A stretch of 64,000 bases of DNA from Sphingopyxis sp. UBA6723 (GCF_002454115.1 NZ_DKIH01000009.1:219198-283197); one strand, 5' to 3'; counted from the stretch's first letter, positions 52,505 to 61,905 are shown. Numbers and translations are program-made. Notes: a model not told the origin generated them from the sequence alone.

Positions 52505-55500
52505 TCAAAAAGCCTGTTTGACGTTGATCAAGACGCCCTGATCGGCCCCCGCTCCGCTATTGTGGCGACGCGTATATTCGACATCGACCGCGGTTCGGTC
52601 ACCGATCATCATCTCGACGCCAAAGCCCATCAACAACCGACTGCGCGCATACCCGGTCAGGGGAACGGCGTTGAACGGCCCCGATATCTGATCGAAATAG
52701 GCGACCAGGGCCTGACCGTCGCGTTCGACGTCGCGCTGATATTCCAGGCGCAAGCGCGGCAGGAAAAAGCCGTTTTCGACCGCTATGCGATAATCGATTT
52801 TCGCGCCCGCCCCGATCGATGTGAACGCGACATCCTGATCCAGATAGGTGAGGTCGAACACCGACCCGCTGTTTTCGGTATAGCCGTTGAGCGTACCGCG
52901 CTGCGCATCAATCCGCGCATAAGGGGTGAAGCGCCAATCGCCGCTTTCGATGTCGGCGCCCGCGGACACCGAACCGAACCACTGGCGGCCGCTGCGCGAC
53001 GAATTGACCATCATGCCCGACAGGGTGACATAGCGGCGCAGATCGAAATCGAGCCACTGATAGCCTGCCAACCAGTCCACATAAAGACCGCCGCCGAGCA
53101 GATGACTGCCATAGATGGCCAGCGTTTTGGCTTCGCCCTCGCTCTGCGATCCGTTGCGACCGATGTCGGTCGTCTCGCGGCCCAGGCCGACGCCGATGCC
53201 GGCGACAAAAGAGGGGTTGAACCGATAATCAGCGCCAAAAGTGACCCCTTCGGATTCGAACCGTTCGGACGGACGCCCGGTTTTTTCGTCGCGATCGCCC
53301 CAGCGGATCGTGCCACCCGCCCAAATCGTGAGCGGCATGGCGGCGTTGCCGGACCCTGCGCCCCCCGCCGCCGCCTGCGCCTCATCGGCGGGCGGCGCCG
53401 CCGCTCCGATCGCACCGCCACCCAGCATTCCGCCCGCCAGCGAGCCGGCTTGGGTATTGGCGCCGAAACCGCCCGACTGGCGGTTTGCCCCACCGACCGC
53501 ATTGCCGCCCGCATTGGCACAAACCGGGTTCGTCCATGCGGTGATGGTATCGATGCAATGATCCGATGCGTTGATCCGCAGCGAGTTGTTGAACCCGCCG
53601 CCGCCGCCACCACGGCGCAGCCCCTCCAGCCGGCGATTGAAGTTACCGACCTGGGTATCGACAAATCGCCGCGCCGAATTGACCTGCGCCTGGATCAGTC
53701 CGCGCACTTCGGGATCGTTGGCGGGATTGGGCCGCGCGACGATCTGTAGGGTGTAGGTGATCGTCGCGGTCGAGGGTGTGCCGCCCGTGCTGTCGGTGAC
53801 CGTGATCGCAAAGCTGGTGTCGCCCGATCCGGTCGGGGTTCCGGCGATGACCCCCGTCGCCGCGTCGATCGTGAGTCCCGGCGGGAGCGATCCCGAACTG
53901 ACGGCAAAGCGGTAGGGCGCAATGCCACCCGTCGCGGTCACCCTCTGACTATAGGCGACACCCTGCGTGCCGCGAGGCAGCGTCGCCGGGGTTATCGTGA
54001 TCGCGGTGTTGCCGACCGCCAGCGTCACATTGGCGGACCCCACCTGGCCGTTGGCGTCGGTGACGTTGACGGTGAAGGCAAAATTGCCCGCGGCCGTCGG
54101 CGTTCCCGACACGATTCCGCCCGCCGACAGCGACAGCCCTGCGGGCAGCGCGCCGCCGCCCAGGGTAAAGCTGTAAGGCGCCACCCCGCCGGTGGCGGTC
54201 AGCGTCGCCGTGTAGGCGGTGCCTGCGGCGGCAACCGGCAAGCTGGTGGGCGTCACCGCGACCGAGGGCGCCGCTACGGTCAGGCTGTAATTGCCCTGCA
54301 CCGTGAACGGCGCCCCGGCTCCGGTCGATCCCGTGTCGGTGGCGGTGACCGCAAAGTTGAAGGATCCCGACGCCGTCGGCGACCCGGAAAGCAGTCCGGT
54401 CGACGGATTGAGCGTGACGCCCGCCGGCAGATTGCCGGTCAAGCTGTAGCTGTAGGGACCGACCCCGCCGGTTGCGGTAATCGCTTGGCTGAACGCCGCC
54501 GCATAAGTGGCGGTAAAGCTGCCCGTCGCGGGGGTCAGCGCCAAGGTCGGGGCGTTGACGACAAGCGTAAAGGTCTGAACCGTGTTGAACGGCCCGCTGC
54601 CGGTCGAGGCATCGGTGCCGGAGACGGCCAGCGCAAAGCTGCCCGCGCTGGCCGGCGTTCCCGACACGGTCACGCTGTTCGCGCTGCTGCCGCTGATCGC
54701 CAGCCCGATCGGCAGGTTCGTGACCTGATAACCAGCAAAGGGCTGCGCGCCGCCACTGAAGGTAAAGGTCCGGCTGTACGCCATCCCCGCCGTCGCAGTG
54801 AGCGGACCATCCGCCGCGATCGTGATCGCGGGATTGCCGACGGTGATCGTCACCGTCGCCGGAGCCGACGTCCCGCCCGGGTTGGTCGCGGTGTAAGTGA
54901 AGCTGTCGCTCCCCGCGAAACCCGCATTCGGCGTATAGGTGACGCTGGTGCCGCTGGCGACGGCAATGCCGTTGGCCGGGGGCGCGGCAATCGCGACACT
55001 CGCAGCCGTGCCACCCGTGATCGTCAGCGCAATCGGGTTCGCCGCGCTGCCATAGGCAACCGTCGCCGACACCGGATTGGCGACCGGCGCGGACTGCTCG
55101 ATTTGCAGGGAATAGTTTTGCGTCGCGGTATAGGGGCCGCTGCCCGTGCTGCTGTCGGTCGCCGTTACCGTGAAGTTGAAGGTACCTGATGCCGTTGGCG
55201 TACCCGAAAGCACCCCGGCCGCCGACAGCGTCGTTCCGCCGGGCAGGGCCCCGCCGGTCACCGCATAGCTGTAGGGCGCAGTGCCGCCGGTCGCCGGGTT
55301 CAGCGGCGCCGAATAGGCAAAACCGACCTGGCCGCCCGCCAGCGTTGTCGGCGGCAACGACACGATCGCGGCGCCGATCGTCAAACTATAGGCGCGGCTA
55401 CCGCTCTGCGCATTGGCGTCGGTCGCGGTGAGGGTGAAATTATAGGTGCCGCCCGCCGTCGGGGTACCCACGATAGCGCCGCTGCCCGACAGGGTCATGC

Positions 55501-58500
55501 CGGGCGGCAGTGCGCCCGCGGTCACCGTATAGCCATAAGCCGCGACCCCGCCTGACGCGACGGCTGTCTGGCTGTAGCTCGCCCCGACGCTGCCGTTGGG
55601 TAGCGTTTCCGGCGCGATGCTGATCGTCGGTGCGGGGACGTTGATCGTATAGGCCTGGGCGATGGTGAACGGCGAACCGGCCCCGGTCGAGCCGGTGTCC
55701 GTCGCGGTAACGGTGATCGGGTAGCTGCCCGGAGCGGTCGCAATGCCGCTGAGCGTGTTGCCGCTGAAATTCAGGCCGGCGGGCAAGGCACCGGTCAGCG
55801 CATAAGTGAACGGCCCGACACCCCCACTGGCGCTAAAGGCCTGCGCGAATGCGGCATTATAGGGCGCGGTCAGTGTCCCCGCCCCCGGCGTCATCGTGAA
55901 CGCCGGTCCCGCGACGACAAGGGTGAAGGTTTGGCTGGCATTGAAAGGCCCGGCACCCGTCGAAGCGTCGGTCGCCGAGACGGTGAGCGTAAAGCTGCCC
56001 GCGCTGGTCGGTGTTCCGATGATCTCGACGGTGTTAACGCCGCTGCTCCCCGCCTGCATCCCGGCGGGCAGGCCGGTGACCTGATAGTTGGTGAAGGGCT
56101 GGGTCCCGCCATTGAAGGTGAATGTTTGACTGAAAGCCGTGCCGACCGTCGCGGTCAGCGGCCCGCCCGCAGTGACCGTGATCGCCGGATTGGCAACGCT
56201 GATCGTCACCGTCGCCGGGGCCGAATTGGCGCCATTGTTGCTGGCGAGATAGGTGAAGCTGTCGGCTCCGGCAAAGCCGGTATCGGGGATATAGCTAATC
56301 GTCATGCCATCGACCACGGCGCGGCCATTGGTGGGGGGCGTGACCACCGCGACCGAATTGGCGGTGCCAGTGATGCTGAGCGGAATGGGGGTCAGTCCGG
56401 CACCATAGGGCACACTCGCGGTGACGGCGCCGACGACGGGCGGCGTGTTGACGATATTGATCGAATAGCTTTGCTGGACGACCGAGGGGCCGGTGCCGCT
56501 GTTGCTGTCGGTCGCTGTGACGACGAAACCGAACAGATTGGCCGTCGTCGGCGTGCCGGTAATCGCCCCCGACGCCGACATCGTCAGGCCATAGGGCAGT
56601 TCGCCCGACGTCACGACATAGGTGTAGGGCGCCACGCCGCCGGTCGCCGGATTGATCTGCGCCGAATAGGCGACGTCAGTGGCGCCATCGGGCAAGGTCG
56701 TGGTCGGCAGGACGAGCGCCGGAACATCGACGGTAAGCGTGTAGGCGCGCGCGCCGCTATACGGTCCTGGCGCGGGCGTCGCGTCGGTTGCCGTGATCGT
56801 AAATGTGCGCGGCCCGCCCAGGGTTGGCGTCCCGGCCAGCGTGCCGTCGGACGCGAGGGTGAGCCCGGGCGGCAAACTGCCCGAGGTAACCGCAAAGCTG
56901 TATGGCCCGATCGACCCGTCGACGGTAATTGCCTGGCTATAGGGAACGCCAAAGGTCGCGTTGGGCAGCGTCAACGGCACCAGTTCGATGAACGGCGGCG
57001 CAATCGTCACCGTATAGTTGCGGCTGGCCGAATAGGGTCCAGGCGTGCCGCTGCTGTCGGTGGCCGTAATCGTGAAGTTGGCATTGCCCGCCGCGATCGG
57101 CGTTCCGGACAGGGTGCCGTTCGGGTCAAAGGTCAGCCCCGCGGGTATGGTACCGGCGGTCACCGCATAGCTATAGGGCGCCGTGCCGCCATCGGTGGTC
57201 AGGATCGCACTGTACAGGATGCCGACGGTCCCGTTCGGCAGCGTGTCAGGCTGAATATCAAGCGGCACATCGTCGTTGAGGATCGTCCCGGTGCCGGGGT
57301 TCGCACCAATGGTCGCGTTGGTCACGCCGGACATGGTGACCGTAAAGCTTTCGTCGGCTTCGGGCGCCGTGTCGCTGTTGATCGTCACCGGCAGCGTCTT
57401 GCTGGTTTCGCCAGACGCAAAGAAAATTCCGCCGGTCGTGCCGACATAATCGCTGCCTGCGGTCGCGGTGCCGTTGGCCGTCGCGACATTGACCGACACC
57501 CCCAGGCTGCTCGGCGCATCAAGCGTCAGCACGAAATTCAGCGTCCGGTTACCCAGATTGCCCTCGACGATCGACGGGCTGCTGATCGACAGCGTCGGCA
57601 GGGGATCGTCGTTGGTGATCGTTCCCGTCCCTTGCGACCCGTTGACAAATGCGCCGGTCACATTGGCGATCCGGACAAAGAACCGTTCGTCGGCTTCGTT
57701 CAGCACATCGCCGTTGACGAGCACGGTAAAGGTCGCCGACGACGCACCCGCCGGGATCACCACGGCGGTCTGACTGTTCGCGACAAAATCCTCGCCCGCC
57801 GTTGCGGTGCTGGCGAATGTCGCAATGTCAAAGGTCACCCCGGCTGATGTGGCGGGCGCGGACAATTGCACGGTGAAGACTGCATTCGTCGTCCCGCTGT
57901 TGCCTTCGGCAACCGTCACGTCCGTGACCGAGATGCTGGGAAAATCATCGTTCAGGATCGTGCCCGTCGCGCTTGCCGGGGCGCCGACCGTGTAACCTGC
58001 GCCCGGCGCCAGCGTGATCACCACCGTCTCGTCGGGTTCGATGGTGCCATTGTTGTTGGGATTGACAATGATCGTCTGACTGGTTGCACCGGCAGCGATG
58101 ACCACCGACGTTCCGATCGGGGCATAGTCGTTGCCGTTAATCGCGTCGCCGCCGATCGTATAATTGATCGTGAGCGGTGCCGTGGCCGCCGCGCTCAGCG
58201 CGACCGTATACACCAGATTCGGCCCGTCGTTTTCGACGACGCTTGCCGGAGAAACCGTAATCGACGCGCTTGACAAATCGTCGTTCAGGATCGTCCCGGT
58301 CGCAGAAGCGGGAGCTCCAATGGTATAGCCAGCGCCTGCCGCCACGCTCAAAATCACCGTCTTGTCGGCTTCGATCAGGGAATCCGCGGTCGGGTCGATG
58401 ACCACGGTCGCGGTCGTCGCGTTGGCCGCAATAGTGACGGAAGCGACGCTGCCGCTATAGTCCGTCCCGGCAATCGCCGTGCCCGACGTTGCCAGGTTTA

Positions 58501-59521
58501 CCGTCAGCGGGCTGGAACTCGCGACACTGCGCGTGACGGTGTAAATCAGATTGGTCGCGCCATCTTCGGACACCGAAGACGGCGAGACTGCGATCGATAC
58601 CGCTGGCTGCGCCACCACGGTAAAGCTGAAATCTTGAAGCTGGAAATATGTGCCGGGACCGGTGCTGGAGTCGCTGACCCGCATCCGGAAATTGGTGGTG
58701 CCGATCGTCGTTGGTGTACCGCTCAACACCCCGGTCGAAGACAAGGACATGCCTGCTGGAAGAGGCCCGGCGACGACTTCATGCAAAAAGCTGTAGGGCG
58801 CGACGCCGCCGTTGACGCCAATGTTCAATGAGAAAGGCGCATTTTGGGCCGCAGTTGCCGAAGCCGGATTGATCACGAGCGTCGGATTGGCGACCGTGCC
58901 GGTATAGCCTCTGACCACAAAATCGCCGACCGAATCCTGCGACCGCACCGAAAATGTGTAGGTGCCGCGGAGCGTCGGCGTGCCCGAAATCACTCCCGCC
59001 GAACTGAGCGTCAAACCCGTCGGCAGGCTGCCGGAACTGAGTGAATAGGTATAGGACCCTACTCCACCGGTCGAGCTCAGCGTTTGCGAAAAGGGCGCCC
59101 CGGCGGTCATCGGCGCCAGCGACGCCGGCGAAATGGCAATCGACGATGTGGGCGGGAGGATCGTGATCGTCACCTGAATGATATTGTTCGGCGGCGCATT
59201 TCCGTCGCGCACGAGAAACGTGTCAGTCGTTCCACTGCTGCCATTATGCTGGTAATTGATGAACTGTTGCGGCCCGAAAGGACCAATCGTAGCGGTACCA
59301 TGCGTTGGCGGCGAGGCAACGGTGCCAAGCCCGAAACCGGCATGACAGTCTGTTGCATCAATGCTCACCGTGCCGCCATAGGCCACCGTTGCAGTTTGCG
59401 GCGGACACTCGGTCGATGTATGCTGCGCGTCAGCCGTCTGCGGCAACATCGCGCCAAACACGATCAGCACCGCAATTGCCATCCAACGCGCCATCGCCGT
59501 GCGCAAAACCGCCAGATTCAT
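52505..59521 (-). CDS. giant Ig/Calx-beta autotransporter adhesin
   Basis: 2338 residues. Signal peptide 1-33. N-terminal Ig/cadherin-like domain with a Cys pair, two putative-Ig modules (to about 305), four Calx-beta domains (about 305-750; each ends in a GTxLNDD or GTITNDD motif), then eleven more putative-Ig modules with LPxGLxLxxxGxxxGTP cores plus two cadherin-like modules (to about 1915). A Gly-rich linker (RRGGGGGGFNNS) leads to an autotransporter barrel (about 2060-2338) ending VLINVKQAF with the terminal Phe of outer membrane barrels. The passenger likely mediates adhesion. ATG at 59521 begins the signal peptide. The hybrid kinase gene lies 149 bp downstream on the same strand. Confidence 0.9.
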   Translation of the reverse strand: MNLAVLRTAMARWMAIAVLIVFGAMLPQTADAQHTSTECPPQTATVAYGGTVSIDATDCHAGFGLGTVASPPTHGTATIGPFGPQQFINYQHNGSSGTTDTFLVRDGNAPPNNIIQVTITILPPTSSIAISPASLAPMTAGAPFSQTLSSTGGVGSYTYSLSSGSLPTGLTLSSAGVISGTPTLRGTYTFSVRSQDSVGDFVVRGYTGTVANPTLVINPASATAAQNAPFSLNIGVNGGVAPYSFLHEVVAGPLPAGMSLSSTGVLSGTPTTIGTTNFRMRVSDSSTGPGTYFQLQDFSFTVVAQPAVSIAVSPSSVSEDGATNLIYTVTRSVASSSPLTVNLATSGTAIAGTDYSGSVASVTIAANATTATVVIDPTADSLIEADKTVILSVAAGAGYTIGAPASATGTILNDDLSSASITVSPASVVENDGPNLVYTVALSAAATAPLTINYTIGGDAINGNDYAPIGTSVVIAAGATSQTIIVNPNNNGTIEPDETVVITLAPGAGYTVGAPASATGTILNDDFPSISVTDVTVAEGNSGTTNAVFTVQLSAPATSAGVTFDIATFASTATAGEDFVANSQTAVVIPAGASSATFTVLVNGDVLNEADERFFVRIANVTGAFVNGSQGTGTITNDDPLPTLSISSPSIVEGNLGNRTLNFVLTLDAPSSLGVSVNVATANGTATAGSDYVGTTGGIFFASGETSKTLPVTINSDTAPEADESFTVTMSGVTNATIGANPGTGTILNDDVPLDIQPDTLPNGTVGILYSAILTTDGGTAPYSYAVTAGTIPAGLTFDPNGTLSGTPIAAGNANFTITATDSSGTPGPYSASRNYTVTIAPPFIELVPLTLPNATFGVPYSQAITVDGSIGPYSFAVTSGSLPPGLTLASDGTLAGTPTLGGPRTFTITATDATPAPGPYSGARAYTLTVDVPALVLPTTTLPDGATDVAYSAQINPATGGVAPYTYVVTSGELPYGLTMSASGAITGTPTTANLFGFVVTATDSNSGTGPSVVQQSYSINIVNTPPVVGAVTASVPYGAGLTPIPLSITGTANSVAVVTPPTNGRAVVDGMTISYIPDTGFAGADSFTYLASNNGANSAPATVTISVANPAITVTAGGPLTATVGTAFSQTFTFNGGTQPFTNYQVTGLPAGMQAGSSGVNTVEIIGTPTSAGSFTLTVSATDASTGAGPFNASQTFTLVVAGPAFTMTPGAGTLTAPYNAAFAQAFSASGGVGPFTYALTGALPAGLNFSGNTLSGIATAPGSYPITVTATDTGSTGAGSPFTIAQAYTINVPAPTISIAPETLPNGSVGASYSQTAVASGGVAAYGYTVTAGALPPGMTLSGSGAIVGTPTAGGTYNFTLTATDANAQSGSRAYSLTIGAAIVSLPPTTLAGGQVGFAYSAPLNPATGGTAPYSYAVTGGALPGGTTLSAAGVLSGTPTASGTFNFTVTATDSSTGSGPYTATQNYSLQIEQSAPVANPVSATVAYGSAANPIALTITGGTAASVAIAAPPANGIAVASGTSVTYTPNAGFAGSDSFTYTATNPGGTSAPATVTITVGNPAITIAADGPLTATAGMAYSRTFTFSGGAQPFAGYQVTNLPIGLAISGSSANSVTVSGTPASAGSFALAVSGTDASTGSGPFNTVQTFTLVVNAPTLALTPATGSFTATYAAAFSQAITATGGVGPYSYSLTGNLPAGVTLNPSTGLLSGSPTASGSFNFAVTATDTGSTGAGAPFTVQGNYSLTVAAPSVAVTPTSLPVAAAGTAYTATLTATGGVAPYSFTLGGGALPAGLSLSAGGIVSGTPTAAGNFAFTVNVTDANGQVGSANVTLAVGNTAITITPATLPRGTQGVAYSQRVTATGGIAPYRFAVSSGSLPPGLTIDAATGVIAGTPTGSGDTSFAITVTDSTGGTPSTATITYTLQIVARPNPANDPEVRGLIQAQVNSARRFVDTQVGNFNRRLEGLRRGGGGGGFNNSLRINASDHCIDTITAWTNPVCANAGGNAVGGANRQSGGFGANTQAGSLAGGMLGGGAIGAAAPPADEAQAAAGGAGSGNAAMPLTIWAGGTIRWGDRDEKTGRPSERFESEGVTFGADYRFNPSFVAGIGVGLGRETTDIGRNGSQSEGEAKTLAIYGSHLLGGGLYVDWLAGYQWLDFDLRRYVTLSGMMVNSSRSGRQWFGSVSAGADIESGDWRFTPYARIDAQRGTLNGYTENSGSVFDLTYLDQDVAFTSIGAGAKIDYRIAVENGFFLPRLRLEYQRDVERDGQALVAYFDQISGPFNAVPLTGYARSRLLMGFGVEMMIGDRTAVDVEYTRRHNSGAGADQGVLINVKQAF

Positions 59522-59619
59522 GATAGTCCGTTCCCCGCGCAGCCCGCCAGATGGCAAAGGCGCCCGCGGCGGACCCTAGAAGCGCCGGCGAGGCCCCACT
59601 AGAATGACAAACGTACTAG

Positions 59620-59659
59620 GTCACATAAAGTAGGCCACCGAACCAAGTGAAATGCCACC
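59620..59659. mobile_element. possible IS21-type terminal repeat remnant
   Basis: On the minus strand two adjoining 20-bp units read GGTGGCATTTCACTTGGTTC and GGTGGCCTACTTTATGTGAC. Direct units beginning GGTGGC and carrying CATTT or CTACTTT are typical of the ends of IS21-family elements. No transposase gene is nearby, so this would be a solo end. The rest of 59522-59830 holds nothing else recognisable. Confidence 0.35.
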
Positions 59660-59830
59660 GCTTTTGCCCGCCACCAAGTGCGTCCCAAGCACTGCTCGGA
59701 CGCGCTTGCGACGCCAAGGGGTGGCACATCGCACCACACGGAAAATGGTGCGCGCCGCTGCTAAACCAAAAGCGCGCGACATCACCGCCGCGCCAATGCG
59801 CGAACCAATACCAGCAATAATTTGGGAGAA

Positions 59831-59906
59831 TGGTGCCGCTTACAGGACTCGAACCTGTGACCCCATCATTACGAATGATGTGCTCTACCAACTGAGCTAA
59901 AGCGGC
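59831..59906 (-). tRNA. tRNA-Thr(CGT)
   Basis: The minus strand folds as a complete cloverleaf: acceptor GCCGCTT/AAGCGGC, D-arm with AGCTCAGTTGGTAGAGC, anticodon stem ATCAT/ATGAT around TTCGTAA (anticodon CGT at 59873-59871, reading ACG threonine codons), T-arm ACAGGTTCGAGTCCTGT, and an encoded CCA at 59833-59831. 76 bases including CCA. Confidence 0.97.
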
Positions 59907-60173
59907 AACGAGGCGCGCCTGTAACAGCGCGGTGAGGGGAAAACAAGCATCGTTCGGCAACGAACGGCCGCGACCATTATCGCGGCGCCGGTTTGGACAC
60001 GCCCGGCCAGGAATCGAATGCGGGCCGTCACCAAATCCCCGGAAAATATCGGTGATCGCTATGCGTCGGGATGAAAGTTTGATGGCTTGACCATCCCGGG
60101 ACATCGAGCGTGTCGCTAGGCATCAGACCTTGATGGATGCTTCGTCGTGATCAGCACCCCGTCGGACGGGAAA

Positions 60174-60324
60174 TGGAGCCAGAAGAGGACTCGATTTTCA
60201 TCTCTATTCAATTGATATATTTAGATAAAATATCAGTCGGAAAATTTTCTGCCCCCATATATGCCCCCAATCGGACGCACTACCCCACTATTTTTCACTA
60301 AAGTAGTGAACCGGGAACCGTTGA
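60174..60324. other. probable island end (att-like fragment and repeats)
   Basis: Minus strand 60195-60174 reads AATCGAGTCCTCTTCTGGCT then CCA, like a tRNA 3' end (T-loop, stem, acceptor, CCA) but one base short of canonical. An AT-rich stretch follows (60190-60250), then two copies of TGCCCCCA (60250-60257 and 60262-60269), like the GGGGGCA repeats found next to att sites of tRNA-integrating elements. The direct observation is the motifs; the att role is inference. The stretch 59907-60173 between the tRNA and this fragment holds nothing recognisable. Confidence 0.4.
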
Positions 60325-60960
60325 TCAGGGCTGCGCCAACCCCAATGCCCGAAACCGCGACAGCGACCCGATCATCTCGACAGCACAGCGGTCGTCCAGT
60401 TCCCAATAGCGCTCTTCGAGCCGCGCATAGGTGCGGTGCCACATTCCCTTCGGGCGGCGTATCGGCTGTTCCCAGCCCCGTTCGCACCCCAGCCGCTTTT
60501 GCAGCGCGAACAGTTGCGAGAATGGCCGGTCGCGCGCCGTCTCGCGTTGCGACTGATAGCCCAGCCGCCATGCCTGCCGCGATGCGAAGCGGTCGCCGCC
60601 GCTCGGCATATACAGCTTGTCGGCGCGCACCCCGCGATAGGGGCAAAGCATCCACCATCGCCGTCCGCCAAAATGGGGTTGCGTCGAAACCAGCCTGATC
60701 CGCTGCGTCACGCTTTCGGGTTCGCCGCCGTTGGGTGTACGACGATAATCCAGCGTCAGCATCGCCGCGTCGGGATCGGTCATGTCGCACCGATAGCCAA
60801 TCCACGCGACCGTCTCTCCCCGTCGCTGCCAGCTCAGTTGGCCGCTTCTTATCGCGCCATCGGCCGCGCGCCCGGTGCGCAGCATCCACGACAATTCGAC
60901 GAACAGCGCATTGTCCGCAATCGGTCGCCCGCCTTGCCGTCCTGATCCGTAACCACCCAT
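60325..60960 (-). CDS. conserved hypothetical protein (MGGYGSGR family)
   Basis: 211 residues beginning MGGYGSGRQGGRPIADNAL, a start shared by an uncharacterised family in proteobacterial accessory regions. The protein has strand-rich segments (QLSWQRRGETVAWIGYRCDM; QRIRLVSTQPHFGGRRWWML), a C-rich spot LCPYRGVRA and a basic middle (GGDRFASRQAWRLGYQSQRE). ATG at 60960; the open frame above it is not coding-like. It is the last gene of the island operon, 37 bp after the PD-(D/E)XK-like gene. Function unknown. Confidence 0.75.
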   Translation of the reverse strand: MGGYGSGRQGGRPIADNALFVELSWMLRTGRAADGAIRSGQLSWQRRGETVAWIGYRCDMTDPDAAMLTLDYRRTPNGGEPESVTQRIRLVSTQPHFGGRRWWMLCPYRGVRADKLYMPSGGDRFASRQAWRLGYQSQRETARDRPFSQLFALQKRLGCERGWEQPIRRPKGMWHRTYARLEERYWELDDRCAVEMIGSLSRFRALGLAQP

Positions 60961-60997
60961 GTTGCCATCATAGCAGCAATCGACGCGCACCGAATCT

Positions 60998-61492
60998 CTA
61001 AATTTCGATGCGCGCCAGTCGTTCGTCCGGCCGCACCATCGCATCGGCGGCGCGGATTTGCAGCCGTGACAGCTGGCGTTGATTGGCGAATACGTCGGGC
61101 AGGTGGCGAACCACATAGTGTTCTGGGCCGTTGTAAACGACTGCGCCGCGACAGCGATCAAAGTCCAGGTCGAAAAATAGCAGATGCTCGGCCCGCGTTT
61201 CGACACAGCGAAAGGCCGGACCGCGTCCCGTTCCTGTCGCCTTGACCTGCACCGTTCGGCCGTCGGGCGCAAAACCGTCGATGCCCTCGGTCGATTTGGT
61301 TTCGACCAACCTTATGCCGAATAGCTGCGCGGCAAGCGCTTCGCCGATGTCACCGACCAGATTGCCATCGAGCGTAAATTTTAGTTCGACCGCGCTCCCC
61401 TGCCGGTCGAGCATCGCCCGATAATGTTCGCGAACCTTGTTCCGGGCCGCCACCATATCGGCAATCAAGCTCGGCATTTCGAATTCGGTCAT
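60998..61492 (-). CDS. PD-(D/E)XK nuclease-like protein
   Basis: 164 residues. The N-terminal helix (MPSLIADMVAARNKVREHY) is followed by a core with LVGDIGEALAAQLFGI (Glu), then TEGIDGFAPDGRTVQVKATG, which matches the D...QVK pattern of a PD-(D/E)XK nuclease active site, and a strand LLFFDLDFDRCRGAVVYN. Proteins of this layout are annotated as DUF6998-like. ATG overlaps the upstream stop codon by 4 bp (ATGA), indicating coupling. It may be the nuclease or a binding subunit of the methyltransferase system. Confidence 0.65.
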   Translation of the reverse strand: MTEFEMPSLIADMVAARNKVREHYRAMLDRQGSAVELKFTLDGNLVGDIGEALAAQLFGIRLVETKSTEGIDGFAPDGRTVQVKATGTGRGPAFRCVETRAEHLLFFDLDFDRCRGAVVYNGPEHYVVRHLPDVFANQRQLSRLQIRAADAMVRPDERLARIEI

Positions 61493-61905
61493 TTCGGCCC
61501 TTGGTCTTTCCGCTTGCGGTTCGCCTCGGCAATTTCGCTCAACAGCACTTTTTCATAATGCGACGACACGCCGCCGCCGCCGGGTCGCCAGCCTTGCGCC
61601 CGCGCGCCGGACATTTTCTCCCATGCCTTTTCTTGCTGTTCAGGCGTCTTGATCCGCTTTTTCGCGCCGTCGGGATTGCGCGCCTGCCATGCCTCCGAGC
61701 GGGCTTCTTTTGCCATTTTCAGCGCCCATATCTCTTCGCGCTCGAACCAATATTCATCGGGCACGGCCGGATCGGTGCGCAGCTCGCGCGCATCGGCGCG
61801 GCGCATCATTTCCTTTTTGGTCAACCCGGTCAGTCCAGCCGCCTTGGGGAGCGAAAACCAATATAGGGCGCCATCCTGCCGAACGTCGGGCTTGCGCTTC
61901 GCCAT
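61489..61905 (-). CDS. small winged-helix-like protein (138 aa)
   Basis: 138 residues, no signal peptide. The first 60 residues (FSLPKAAGLTGLTKKEMMRR, then a YWFEREEIWAL end) have the spacing of MerR/excisionase-like winged-helix domains. The rest is charged, with Lys/Arg/Glu-rich stretches and GWRPGGGGVSSHYEKVLL. Its ATG overlaps the methyltransferase stop by one base (TAATG) and its stop overlaps the next gene, so it is part of a tightly coupled operon. Function unknown. Confidence 0.6.
   Translation of the reverse strand: MAKRKPDVRQDGALYWFSLPKAAGLTGLTKKEMMRRADARELRTDPAVPDEYWFEREEIWALKMAKEARSEAWQARNPDGAKKRIKTPEQQEKAWEKMSGARAQGWRPGGGGVSSHYEKVLLSEIAEANRKRKDQGPK

Noticed and set aside
55931..57847. 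638-residue open frame on the plus strand opposite the autotransporter
   Set aside because: It mirrors the repetitive Thr/Gly/Ala codons of the minus-strand gene and encodes only an Arg/Gly/Asp-rich sequence without a domain or ribosome site.
59831..59906. tRNA-Thr(CGT) as the direct integration target of the right-hand island
   Set aside because: The island lies on the 5' side of this tRNA, and no copy of its 3' end was found at 59907-60330. The att-like fragment there resembles a different tRNA.
59616..60104. 162-residue open frame across the tRNA-Thr region
   Set aside because: It reads straight through the tRNA gene and part of the IS-like remnant; the product has no coherent composition.
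60233..60889. 218-residue minus-strand open frame overlapping the MGGYGSGR gene
   Set aside because: Arg-rich frame-shifted shadow of the conserved protein.
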